From a virus, in IMG/VR virus record IMGVR_UViG_3300030333_003053, positions 1-26,440 of that record: 26,440 nt of DNA; one strand, given 5' to 3'. The notes under the pieces are model-generated. The model had not been told where the DNA came from, made no database searches, and was given only the letters and a program-made list of their open reading frames with translations. Made by a program: the position numbers and the translations under genes. Every line of letters begins with the position of its first letter. The first letter of the stretch is position 1. Below, piece after piece: positions 14,644 to 20,994 of the stretch.

Positions 14644-17235
14644 TTACTTCTTGAGGATTGCTTTCAATTCTTCAATCTGAACTTGTTGTGCTTTAACAGC
14701 CTCAACGAGAACCGAAGTAAGTCTTGAATAGTCAACTCCCTGCACTCCATCTTCTGCAACGTGTACAGCTTTTGGAAGAACAGCTTGGACTTCTTGAGCG
14801 ATGAAACCGAAGTCACGGTCGCCCGAATCTTTCCAAGTAAACTCAACACCGTTCAAGGACATAACAGTATCAAGCGCAGTGTTGCTCATGGAAGCAACGT
14901 CGCTCTTGAGGCTTTCGTCCGAATAGGTTACGAATGCAGCCGCTCTCATCTTGTTAGCGTTGTCAGATCCGTTTGCTACGTCAACAGCGTACTCAGAAGA
15001 AGCATCACCACCGAGAGTAACGATTGTTGCTCCAGAGCTATTCTGGATGAACAAAGTGTTCTCGCTGGCATCATACATCATCTTCTCGTTAGCAGCACCA
15101 CCGTGAACAGAAAGGTCAGCACCTTCTCCGTCAGATCCAGCAGTCATAGCGCCGTTGAATTGGAGGGCTCCAGCAGAAGAAACGGACAAGCCGGATCCAC
15201 CATCAGAGTATCCACCACCAATGCTAACACCACCATCAACAGTCAAGTCACCGTTCATCTGGAGGTTACCAGCAGAGCTAACAGTAACACCAGTAGAACC
15301 GTATCCGCCTGCAACAGTCATTGAGTTAACAACAGCAGTGTTTCCACTTCCGTCGAATGTGATGGAGGAGTTAGATCCGCCATCAACAATGCTGTTTCCG
15401 CCAGCGATAATGTGCGAAGTAGCTTGCATGGTTGTGAACTTACCAGTAGAGTGGTCGTTCGCACCGATAGCTGTTCCGTCAATTGCGCCACTGTTGACAT
15501 CAACGTTGGTCAAAGCAACATTGTTCAAGTCCTGTGCGGCGCTCCAAGTCAATCCACCAGAGATGGTTGCAGCGGAGATGTCACCAGAATCAATGTTAAC
15601 GTTAGTCATTGCTTGGCTAGCGCAGTTCAAAGCAGCACCAAGTGCATCAGCACGAAGGTCATCAATGTAAGCAACGCCGTCAAGGTAAAGATCTTTAAAT
15701 TCTTTCGAAGAAGAACCAAGATCAACCGCATTATCATCAAATGGTAGGAAGTTACCAGCAGCAGTCACGGTAGAAGCGAATGTTGCAGCACCAGAACCAG
15801 ATACAGTTGTGAACTTAGCAGTAGACTGTGCAGCGGCACCAATGGCTGTTCCATCAATTGCACCAGAGTTGATGTCAACGTTTGTGATAGCCTGGTTGTT
15901 TGCGTCAAGTGCAGCGCCCAACTGATCAGCCTGGAGGCTGTCAATGTAAGCAACACCGTCAAGGTAAAGATCCTTGAACTCAGCACCAGAAGCACCAAGA
16001 TCAACATCGTTATCACTTTCCGGACGAAGAACGCCGTCTGCGAGGCGCATTTCAGTTGTTGCACCGATGTTGAAGTCAAGAGCACTGTTTGCGTGGTCCC
16101 AAAGAAGGGATGCGTGTCCAGTTTCATCAGCTCCACCACCAATCTTAAGTCCACCGCCGCTAGCATTAGCAGAGGAAGCAGAAACAGCAGAAATGATTAA
16201 CTTGTCGTCAATCTCAAGAATTGACTCTGTTTGAGCAATACTGTTAATGGTAACTACGTCGAGGTTTGTGATTCTTGCGTGTGAAGCAGTAAGTTGCTGT
16301 CCAACATTAACGTGTCCAGTAAAAGTTACTGTGTCATCGGTTTGAGTACCAAAAGTAACGTTGCCACCCAAGTCAACATTGAAGTCCAACTTAGTAGCAG
16401 CGATTGCAGCACCAGCAGCAACAGAAGCATTGACAACAGCGTCAGCAGCCAACTCGTCAGCACCAACAGCGTCATCGGCAAGCATAGCGTTGGTGATACC
16501 CTGTGCTTTCACGCGGAGAGCATCAGAGTTAAGCTCGATTGAACTATCATCAACACCAACAGCGAGAACACCAGAAGCAGCAGCAAGACCGTTACCGGCA
16601 ATGTTAGATACAATGTCAGACCACTGCTCTTTTTTGGCTTCACCAGAGGCTCCGCCGTCAAGGAAAAGAACATAGTCGTCCGCAACAGCCATAGCAGCTT
16701 CGGAAACAAGAGCAGGTGCGTCTTTTGCAAGACTGTCAACGCCGTACTTCTTGAGTGTTCCACCATCACTGATCAAGAGTTCATCAGCAGCAGCAAGTGA
16801 TCCTTGTGCCAATTCTCCTCCGCCAATGCCAGAGATACAATTGTCGTTGAGCATTGAGCCTTCAACAGCATTAGCTTGAATGGTAGCAGCACCACCAGCA
16901 GCAACTGCGATATCACCAGAAACATTTCCGAAGATTGCATCTTCGAGGTTAGAGAAAGTAATTTTCTTCTCAGTTCCACCGTCTGAGAACAAGAAGTAAT
17001 CCCCTTGAGCAACACCGGTTCCACCGAGAGCGCTGAAGCTATCAATGTTAACCGACAAGTTTGCAATGTCTAGAGCACTACCACCTTCGTTTTGAAGGTA
17101 AAGACTTGCAGAACCGACAGCACCAGAAGCGAAGAGATAAACTCCTCCCGCTGGGGCTTCGGCTGGATCTCCAGAAGCCGAGACATTCTGAAGAGAAACG
17201 TATTTTCCGTATTCGGATACAGAAACATTAGCCAT
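14644..17235 (-). CDS. Large fibre protein with C-terminal S74 intramolecular chaperone
   Basis: The 863-residue protein starts at MANVSVSEYGKYVSLQNVSA. The ATG at 17235 has GGGAGGA 7 nt upstream, which excludes the start five codons earlier. The N-terminus would attach to the virion. The middle is repetitive Gly/Ala/Ser/Asp-rich beta material with two copies of a 93-residue unit (core EFKDLYLDGVAYID and TNVDINSGAIDGTAIG). The last ~95 residues are a peptidase S74 (endosialidase-type) chaperone: SDESLKSDV, FTWKDSGDRDFGFIAQEVQ and a final VEAVKAQQVQIEELKAILKK coiled coil. S74 domains help trimerise fibres and then usually cleave themselves off; the Ser and Lys of SDESLK are candidates for the dyad. 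It probably binds host receptors, or forms a head or neck fibre given its place beside head genes. Confidence 0.88.
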   Translation of the reverse strand: MANVSVSEYGKYVSLQNVSASGDPAEAPAGGVYLFASGAVGSASLYLQNEGGSALDIANLSVNIDSFSALGGTGVAQGDYFLFSDGGTEKKITFSNLEDAIFGNVSGDIAVAAGGAATIQANAVEGSMLNDNCISGIGGGELAQGSLAAADELLISDGGTLKKYGVDSLAKDAPALVSEAAMAVADDYVLFLDGGASGEAKKEQWSDIVSNIAGNGLAAASGVLAVGVDDSSIELNSDALRVKAQGITNAMLADDAVGADELAADAVVNASVAAGAAIAATKLDFNVDLGGNVTFGTQTDDTVTFTGHVNVGQQLTASHARITNLDVVTINSIAQTESILEIDDKLIISAVSASSANASGGGLKIGGGADETGHASLLWDHANSALDFNIGATTEMRLADGVLRPESDNDVDLGASGAEFKDLYLDGVAYIDSLQADQLGAALDANNQAITNVDINSGAIDGTAIGAAAQSTAKFTTVSGSGAATFASTVTAAGNFLPFDDNAVDLGSSSKEFKDLYLDGVAYIDDLRADALGAALNCASQAMTNVNIDSGDISAATISGGLTWSAAQDLNNVALTNVDVNSGAIDGTAIGANDHSTGKFTTMQATSHIIAGGNSIVDGGSNSSITFDGSGNTAVVNSMTVAGGYGSTGVTVSSAGNLQMNGDLTVDGGVSIGGGYSDGGSGLSVSSAGALQFNGAMTAGSDGEGADLSVHGGAANEKMMYDASENTLFIQNSSGATIVTLGGDASSEYAVDVANGSDNANKMRAAAFVTYSDESLKSDVASMSNTALDTVMSLNGVEFTWKDSGDRDFGFIAQEVQAVLPKAVHVAEDGVQGVDYSRLTSVLVEAVKAQQVQIEELKAILKK
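15582..16014 (-). repeat. Two tandem copies of a 279-bp unit inside the fibre gene
   Basis: Nearly the same sequence recurs with an exact 279-bp offset (for example CACCAGA at 15582 and 15861, CAAGGTAAAGATC at 15681 and 15960), a 93-residue unit. The shared protein core is VDLG-(S/A)S-x-x-EFKDLYLDGVAYID followed by a D-L-x-AD-x-LGAAL segment. A third partial copy of the DxNSGAIDGTAIG part lies near 15471-15515. These are fibre shaft repeats that could recombine. Confidence 0.8.
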
Positions 17236-17280
17236 AATAAATCCTCCCATAGATTTAATAGATTAAATTTTAAATTAAAG

Positions 17281-17307
17281 TTAAAGAAAAAGCGCTCGAT
17301 GAGCGCT
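17281..17307 (-). terminator. Terminator-like hairpin in the leader of the large fibre gene
   Basis: AGCGCTC (17291-17297) and GAGCGCT (17301-17307) form a perfect 7-bp stem with a 3-nt loop; on the minus strand it is followed by TTTTCTTTAA. It sits between the candidate promoter motif (about 17331-17342) and the fibre start at 17235, so it could act as an attenuator, or as the terminator of the gene ending at 17427. Confidence 0.6.
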
Positions 17308-17310
17308 CCT

Positions 17311-17327
17311 GGCACAACATGTGTGCC
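17311..17327 (-). other. Second small hairpin in the fibre leader
   Basis: GGCACA (17311-17316) pairs with TGTGCC (17322-17327) around a 5-nt loop, just upstream (in transcription) of the terminator-like hairpin at 17281-17307. The two hairpins stacked in tandem begin right after the candidate promoter motif. The role is unknown; 5' protection of the mRNA or attenuation are possible. Confidence 0.5.
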
Positions 17328-17330
17328 CAT

Positions 17331-17342
17331 ATATAAATAGTT
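17331..17342 (-). promoter_or_regulatory. Candidate late promoter motif upstream of the large fibre gene
   Basis: The coding strand reads AACTATTTATAT, the same core as the other intergenic motifs. It lies about 95 nt before the fibre ATG, the longest spacing in the set, with two hairpins in between. The opposite strand carries TATAAATA at 17332-17339. The promoter role is inferred from recurrence. Confidence 0.45.
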
Positions 17343-17426
17343 AGATGGAGGGGTTTTAGGTGTTACAAAATCGTGCCTTTGTGGGTTTCAATACACAATT
17401 GCCTGTAAAGACGGGGAAAATAAATT

Positions 17427-17930
17427 TTAGTGTTGACCGTCCGACCAAGTTGAAACGCTAATTCCGGATCCGGTTAGAGCATACATATCAGCTTTGTCAA
17501 TACCTGTCAGTTCTGCATAAACACCAAAAGACCCGGCGTTGACGGCTCCAGCGGCAGGTCCCGCGATAAGACCCCCAAGAGGGGCAGCAGTGATGTAAAG
17601 TTCCTTACATTTTATGTGAGCTTCAAAAGAGCCCGTCGAGGGAGAGTTTGTGGCAAGAGCGGGTGGAATAACATAATAGTGAATACCCGTAGCCACAGCC
17701 GGTGTGGTCGCTTTTGGAACGAAATACACAGCTAGTTCACTAGATGTGCAGTAATTTATAACTCTAACGTATTTAGTAACAGTTGGGAACTGAACTTTGT
17801 ATTCGTTTCTTGCTCCAAATGCAGCAGATCCCTCTGCTTCAACAACAGATCCGGTTAAATAAGGCTTTCCGGAAACTTGATATGCTGCTGAGTTTCCTAA
17901 ACCGCTTGCCCATGGTGAATAAGTTGACAT
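17427..17930 (-). CDS. Probable virion structural protein, unknown function
   Basis: A 167-residue, Gly/Ala/Ser/Thr-rich, beta-looking protein (MSTYSPWASGLGNSAAYQVS). Strands such as YKVQFPTVTKYVRVINY and ELYITAAPLGG, together with low charge, resemble capsid decoration or fibre-associated proteins. There is no signal peptide or membrane segment. The ATG has a GGAGA site about 8 nt upstream, which lies in the 11-nt gap after bS21, so it is probably co-transcribed with bS21. The next gene is the large fibre, so a partner of that fibre or a head decoration protein are both reasonable guesses. I do not recognise a family. Confidence 0.72.
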   Translation of the reverse strand: MSTYSPWASGLGNSAAYQVSGKPYLTGSVVEAEGSAAFGARNEYKVQFPTVTKYVRVINYCTSSELAVYFVPKATTPAVATGIHYYVIPPALATNSPSTGSFEAHIKCKELYITAAPLGGLIAGPAAGAVNAGSFGVYAELTGIDKADMYALTGSGISVSTWSDGQH

Positions 17931-17941
17931 TTTATTTTCTC

Positions 17942-18178
17942 CTAGTCTTTATATTTAGCGTCATATTCTCTTTGAAGCCTTTTTAATGTTCTTTGTCTGT
18001 CCATTTTTTTGCGTCGACGCTTTGCCGTGGGTTTCTCAAAGAACATGTGTTTCTCGCGCCACTCATCAAGGACGCCTTCTTTTTTGACTTTCTTGGTGAA
18101 CCTCTTAATCATTCTTTCGGGAGATTCATTTTTTCTTGGTGTAACTTCTACGTTAACTGGTTTAGCTCTCTTTCTCAT
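17942..18178 (-). CDS. rpsU: Phage-encoded 30S ribosomal protein bS21
   Basis: The 78-residue, strongly basic protein matches bacterial bS21 along most of its length: ESPERMIKRFTKKVKKEGVL, then a DEWREKHMFFEKPTAKRRRK block that corresponds to the conserved RRREFYEKPTxxRKR segment of E. coli S21 (71 residues). The family signature helix is present with Met and Thr at two usually conserved positions. An N-terminal extension of about 12 residues precedes the core. bS21 binds the 30S platform near the anti-Shine-Dalgarno end of 16S rRNA and helps initiation. The gene starts 8 nt past the stop of the upstream gene, with AGGA 5 nt before the ATG. bS21 genes are known in other phages; finding it inside the head cluster suggests late expression and possible exchange into host ribosomes, which is inference. 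Confidence 0.93.
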   Translation of the reverse strand: MRKRAKPVNVEVTPRKNESPERMIKRFTKKVKKEGVLDEWREKHMFFEKPTAKRRRKKMDRQRTLKRLQREYDAKYKD

Positions 18179-18185
18179 TTCATTC

Positions 18186-18602
18186 CTATTTTATTAATTG
18201 CTTCCAAACATCAGTAGATCCAAGTAAGCTTGAAATATCTACCCCGGAATCACCTGGGTCGACGCCCTCAAGAACCGAAGACGGTGCCCCTGGGGGTCCT
18301 GAATTTCCGGCTTTCCTCATGGGGGTTGTTCCTTCAAAAACATCAACGCCTCCGTAGGAAGAGTTCCCTATGGCATCAAGCATCTTTCTCTTTGTTTCGT
18401 CTAGCTTCTGTCGTTGTTTCTCGGCTGCCTCTTGGCTAGCCTGCTTTGCAAATGACTGTTGTGGGTCGGTCGCCGGTTGTTCTGTCTGGATTGTGCCCAC
18501 TGCCTTTACTACTTCGGAAATAACATCTTTAAGAACGCCCTCTTCTATAAGAACCTCCTTTACGCTTTCCTTAATAAGATCTTTAAAGTCACTCTTTTTC
18601 AT
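18186..18602 (-). CDS. Small probable prohead-core or head protein, unknown
   Basis: A 138-residue protein (MKKSDFKDLIKESVKEVLIE). The N-terminal ~35 residues form a charged amphipathic helix, followed by a Gln/Glu/Lys-rich helical stretch (about 55-75, EAAEKQRQKLDETKRKML), then a flexible Gly/Pro/Ser tail (GNSGPPGAPSS). This composition resembles small internal prohead core proteins such as T4 gp67/gp68, which lie near gene 21, but there is no clear sequence match. It begins 1 nt after the protease stop, with AAAGGA overlapping that stop, so the two are translationally coupled. It is directly followed by bS21. Confidence 0.75.
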   Translation of the reverse strand: MKKSDFKDLIKESVKEVLIEEGVLKDVISEVVKAVGTIQTEQPATDPQQSFAKQASQEAAEKQRQKLDETKRKMLDAIGNSSYGGVDVFEGTTPMRKAGNSGPPGAPSSVLEGVDPGDSGVDISSLLGSTDVWKQLIK

Positions 18603-18603
18603 T

Positions 18604-19200
18604 TTAATCCTTTACAATATCGTTTAAAAGTCTGTTTATCTTGTCAGCCTTTGTCCACACATTCGGCTCTTTATTTTCCCTCATCATAAAAGCACCAGTT
18701 GTGGAAGGCTCCGAAACCATATCAAAACAGATCAACTGAAAGTCATCATTAACTCTTGCAGCGCCGTTGCTTTCGTCAACGGTGCCCAAGCCACGGGAAG
18801 AGATACCAACTTGGCATCCACCCTCAACAAGTGCTCGAAGTGTTTTTCCTGCTGGTGTGTCTAGGACTTTAATTTTTCCCATAACATCCTTGCCCTCAAA
18901 CCAAATGTCTGTAACAATATGGGATGCGTTGGCGAGGTTAACGATGGAAGACTCTGGATGATCTAATTCCCCCAGTGCTCTCTTTTCTTTTACGAGCTTC
19001 TTATAGTTATCCACCTCTCGCTCCAAAACACGCGCAGGATAAACTCTGCCGTTTCCGTTCTGCGCTTCTGCTCTCTGCATCACACCAGAAAGAATAAGAC
19101 CGCCGTTGGCGATATATCGCTTTTCGTCTTCGGTGAGAAGATCTTGGCACACACCACCTTCGCATAGTTGATAAAATTCTGTTAGTAACATTTTTGACAT
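18604..19200 (-). CDS. 21: Prohead core maturation protease (gp21-like)
   Basis: The 198-residue serine protease digests the scaffold and trims the capsid protein during head maturation. It has the T4 gp21-type (S80) layout: NGNGRVYPARVLEREV near residues 48-63, the catalytic His in GELDHPESS (His81), and the catalytic Ser in VGISSRG (Ser134 or Ser135). The length is close to T4 gp21 (212). I chose the ATG at 19200 (MSKMLLTEFYQLCEGG), which has AAAGGA about 9 nt upstream. The frame is open further upstream to 19254, but that stretch (Arg-rich) passes through a hairpin and precedes the ribosome-binding site. The gene sits between the membrane protein and a small core-like protein. An odd 17-codon ORF with a strong ribosome-binding site lies just upstream. 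Confidence 0.92.
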   Translation of the reverse strand: MSKMLLTEFYQLCEGGVCQDLLTEDEKRYIANGGLILSGVMQRAEAQNGNGRVYPARVLEREVDNYKKLVKEKRALGELDHPESSIVNLANASHIVTDIWFEGKDVMGKIKVLDTPAGKTLRALVEGGCQVGISSRGLGTVDESNGAARVNDDFQLICFDMVSEPSTTGAFMMRENKEPNVWTKADKINRLLNDIVKD

Positions 19201-19215
19201 AATAACAATCCTTTT

Positions 19216-19230
19216 ACGGGCGCGACCCGT
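19216..19230 (-). other. Small hairpin adjoining the ribosome-binding site of the protease gene
   Basis: ACGGG (19216-19220) and CCCGT (19226-19230) can form a 5-bp stem with a 5-nt loop. On the minus strand it ends directly at the AAAAGGA ribosome-binding site of the protease gene. It could modulate protease translation, but the stem is short. Confidence 0.4.
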
Positions 19231-19235
19231 GCGAG

Positions 19236-19289
19236 CTAAGAGCCACGGCAGCATCTTCTAACTGGTTGTAACATCCATTTTGCTGTCAT
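19236..19289 (-). CDS. 17-codon mini-ORF with a strong ribosome-binding site, upstream of the protease
   Basis: ATG at 19289 is preceded by GGAGG with exactly 5 nt spacing, one of the best ribosome-binding sites in the window, located directly after the TAA of the membrane-protein gene. The frame encodes MTAKWMLQPVRRCCRGS and stops with TAG at 19236. It could be a translated leader peptide controlling the protease gene, a tiny functional peptide, or the remnant of a longer N-terminus lost by frameshift. The protease frame is reached by a -1 (or +2) shift, but no clear slippery heptamer is seen. The signal is real at sequence level; the function is unknown. Confidence 0.4.
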   Translation of the reverse strand: MTAKWMLQPVRRCCRGS

Positions 19290-19299
19290 TTTAGCCTCC

Positions 19300-19614
19300 T
19301 TACTCGTTAATCTGATTAATTTTTATTCCGCCATCGCCTATAACAACATTGAGAGCGTAAGAAGTAGCAGAAGAAATACAGCCCAAAATCAGCAAATTAG
19401 CGATATTATACTCAAAATTAAATAGTTCTGTTAAGCCATTTATGCCGAACAAAAATACGCCCACCCAAAAACCCGTACACATTGGGCAATGGATAAGTGC
19501 GCCAAACCAATCAGATTTTTCTAAAATCCAATGGCGCTGTTCTGAAAAAATGCTTCCGTAAACTAAGATTTGGGTCATTCCCCAAGAGGCGAGAATAAAA
19601 TATAAAAGCTCCAC
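19300..19614 (-). CDS. DUF1360-like small membrane protein
   Basis: A 104-residue protein with three probable membrane segments: residues ~1-22 (LLYFILASWGMTQILVYG), ~48-66 (FWVGVFLFGINGLTELF) and ~72-94 (IANLLILGCISSATSYAL). The motif CPMCTGFWVG at the start of the second segment is the CxxC-G-F/V-W pattern of the DUF1360 family, whose function is not established. It starts with GTG overlapping the TAG of the upstream gene (TAGTG), so translation is coupled. A membrane protein is unexpected among portal, protease and scaffold genes; it might anchor head assembly at the membrane, protect the cell from superinfection, or be a passenger. These are guesses. Confidence 0.82.
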   Translation of the reverse strand: MELLYFILASWGMTQILVYGSIFSEQRHWILEKSDWFGALIHCPMCTGFWVGVFLFGINGLTELFNFEYNIANLLILGCISSATSYALNVVIGDGGIKINQINE

Positions 19615-20162
19615 TATTCGTACCTGTACATTCCTGCTAGTCCATAATAATACCCCGGATATCCTGGGCTTAATGTTCCTTTTTTGGGCTCTTGTGGGAC
19701 CTTGCCCAATGGGGTGGTTTCGCTGTTGGGAGGGTCGGCTACTCTCTCGTCTTCGACCTCTTCAACCCACTCGAATGATTGCATATAGGGTCTTTCTTCA
19801 TTCATGAAGCCAGCGATGTTATATAGTACTATCTCCACCAAATTATCAATCTTTTGGTCCACAGGATAAGAACACTCCATAGCACCAAAAACATTTGCCC
19901 CTTTTACACTATCTGGATAAATGACGCCCTTTTTAAAAAGATATTCAAACAATCTGTTTTGACTCTTGTATACCAATTCCCCGAAATCCTTTTTTGTATA
20001 GGCAGTAATTTTGCCCTTTTGTGCATCCAGCACAATATCCATGTCGATATGATTGAAGACCATAATGTGACCCGCCAATGAGCGCTTCATCTCAAGGATC
20101 TTTATCTCATTTTGCATTACATCTAATGGTAACTGATTTTTCAAGGTAATTTTAACAGTCAT
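19614..20162 (-). CDS. Unknown protein between portal and protease genes
   Basis: A 182-residue protein (MTVKITLKNQLPLDVMQNEI). The first ~145 residues look like a folded alpha/beta domain (MVFNHIDMDIVLDAQKGKI, LVEIVLYNIAGFM). The C-terminal ~40 residues are Pro/Gly/Tyr-rich and probably disordered (GTLSPGYPGYYYGLAGMYRYE). No family is recognised. It begins 1 nt after the stop of the preceding gene and ends overlapping the start of the DUF1360-like gene, so it is part of a tightly coupled block. By position it may be a head-assembly factor, but nothing in the sequence proves this. The ribosome-binding site is weak, consistent with coupling. Confidence 0.75.
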   Translation of the reverse strand: MTVKITLKNQLPLDVMQNEIKILEMKRSLAGHIMVFNHIDMDIVLDAQKGKITAYTKKDFGELVYKSQNRLFEYLFKKGVIYPDSVKGANVFGAMECSYPVDQKIDNLVEIVLYNIAGFMNEERPYMQSFEWVEEVEDERVADPPNSETTPLGKVPQEPKKGTLSPGYPGYYYGLAGMYRYE

Positions 20163-20163
20163 T

Positions 20164-20994
20164 TTAGTTATTTATTTCCCTAGCCAATTCTTGGATCTTT
20201 AAGATCTTCTTTAGGTCCTTGTCCTCTAGAGGCTTTTGGCTGAAAGCTTCTAAAAGTCCGAGTACTTGGTCTGCCTTTTCGGTCATTTCGCCGTCTTCCA
20301 AAAATTCTTTGCTTGCCTTGGCAGTCGCAACTTCTTCCTTTAATCTTCCAATCTCTGTATTTAAGTAGATCTGGAACTCAAGGTCATTACCGATGCCGGA
20401 AGCGATAAATCTGGAAAGTAACGTCTTCTGTTCTTCGAGGAGACCGCTATATTCGTTGTTAAATCTTTCGACAAAAGATTTAAACACAAGGCTGTCGATG
20501 TGCTTTAGTTCTTTTTGGCTATCCTCTTCTTTAGCCTCCACCATTAGAATTAGGGCTTCCTCTTCTAAAAGAACCCTCTCTTTGGCTGATAGGTCGAGAT
20601 TGTTAAATACTTGATGAAGTGTAGCCAAGTTTTTGTAATTTGGGACAAAAATGTTAAATACATCTTTGGAAAGCTCCTTGTTGATCTTGGAGATCATTTG
20701 GCTTTGCTCTGTGAAAATCTGCTTCTTATTGAGAACAGAGTACTCGATTTTAGATTCAGACAAGATTTTTTCTGCGATGTTTGTTTTCGCATCCTTGGTT
20801 TCCAAAATGTTTTTGTAGATCCGCACTTCGCGTCCCATGAGGGTATTGGCATTAAAATGCTCTTTGACAATATTCAAGATAGTTTCTCTCCTGCCTTGAT
20901 CCCTATCAACAGTAGCTTTTGTCAATTCTCTGACGAGCGCTTCGTAAAGGAAAATAGTGTTCCTTTTTTTGTTGTGCTTAATTTTCGCTGACAT
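20164..20994 (-). CDS. Helical protein of the portal-protease region, unknown function
   Basis: A 276-residue, highly charged, mostly helical protein (MSAKIKHNKKRNTIFLYEAL), with Lys/Glu-rich coiled-coil-like stretches around residues 130-165 and 180-250. No catalytic motif or membrane segment is visible. It overlaps the 3' end of the portal gene by 17 nt in another frame, indicating translational coupling to the portal. Helical charged proteins in this place in T4-like phages include prohead core proteins (gp67, gp68), so an internal core or scaffold-associated role is plausible, though at 276 residues it is larger than those. I do not recognise a specific family. Confidence 0.77.
   Translation of the reverse strand: MSAKIKHNKKRNTIFLYEALVRELTKATVDRDQGRRETILNIVKEHFNANTLMGREVRIYKNILETKDAKTNIAEKILSESKIEYSVLNKKQIFTEQSQMISKINKELSKDVFNIFVPNYKNLATLHQVFNNLDLSAKERVLLEEEALILMVEAKEEDSQKELKHIDSLVFKSFVERFNNEYSGLLEEQKTLLSRFIASGIGNDLEFQIYLNTEIGRLKEEVATAKASKEFLEDGEMTEKADQVLGLLEAFSQKPLEDKDLKKILKIQELAREINN

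Noticed and set aside
14761-15324. Plus-strand open frame of 187 codons inside the fibre gene
   Set aside because: Antisense to the repeat-rich fibre; its length comes from the biased composition of the sense gene.
17343-17426. Possible terminator or small RNA after the gene ending at 17427
   Set aside because: No stable stem followed by T tract seen; the nearest terminator-like hairpin is at 17281-17307.
19201-19254. Extended N-terminus of the protease (start at 19254)
   Set aside because: The added 18 residues are Arg-rich and overlap a hairpin and the true ribosome-binding site; the ATG at 19200 has proper AGGA spacing.
19418-19427. TTAAATAGTT inside the DUF1360-like gene, similar to the promoter motif
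   Set aside because: It lies within coding sequence and lacks the outer motif positions; likely chance, though it is upstream of the protease gene.
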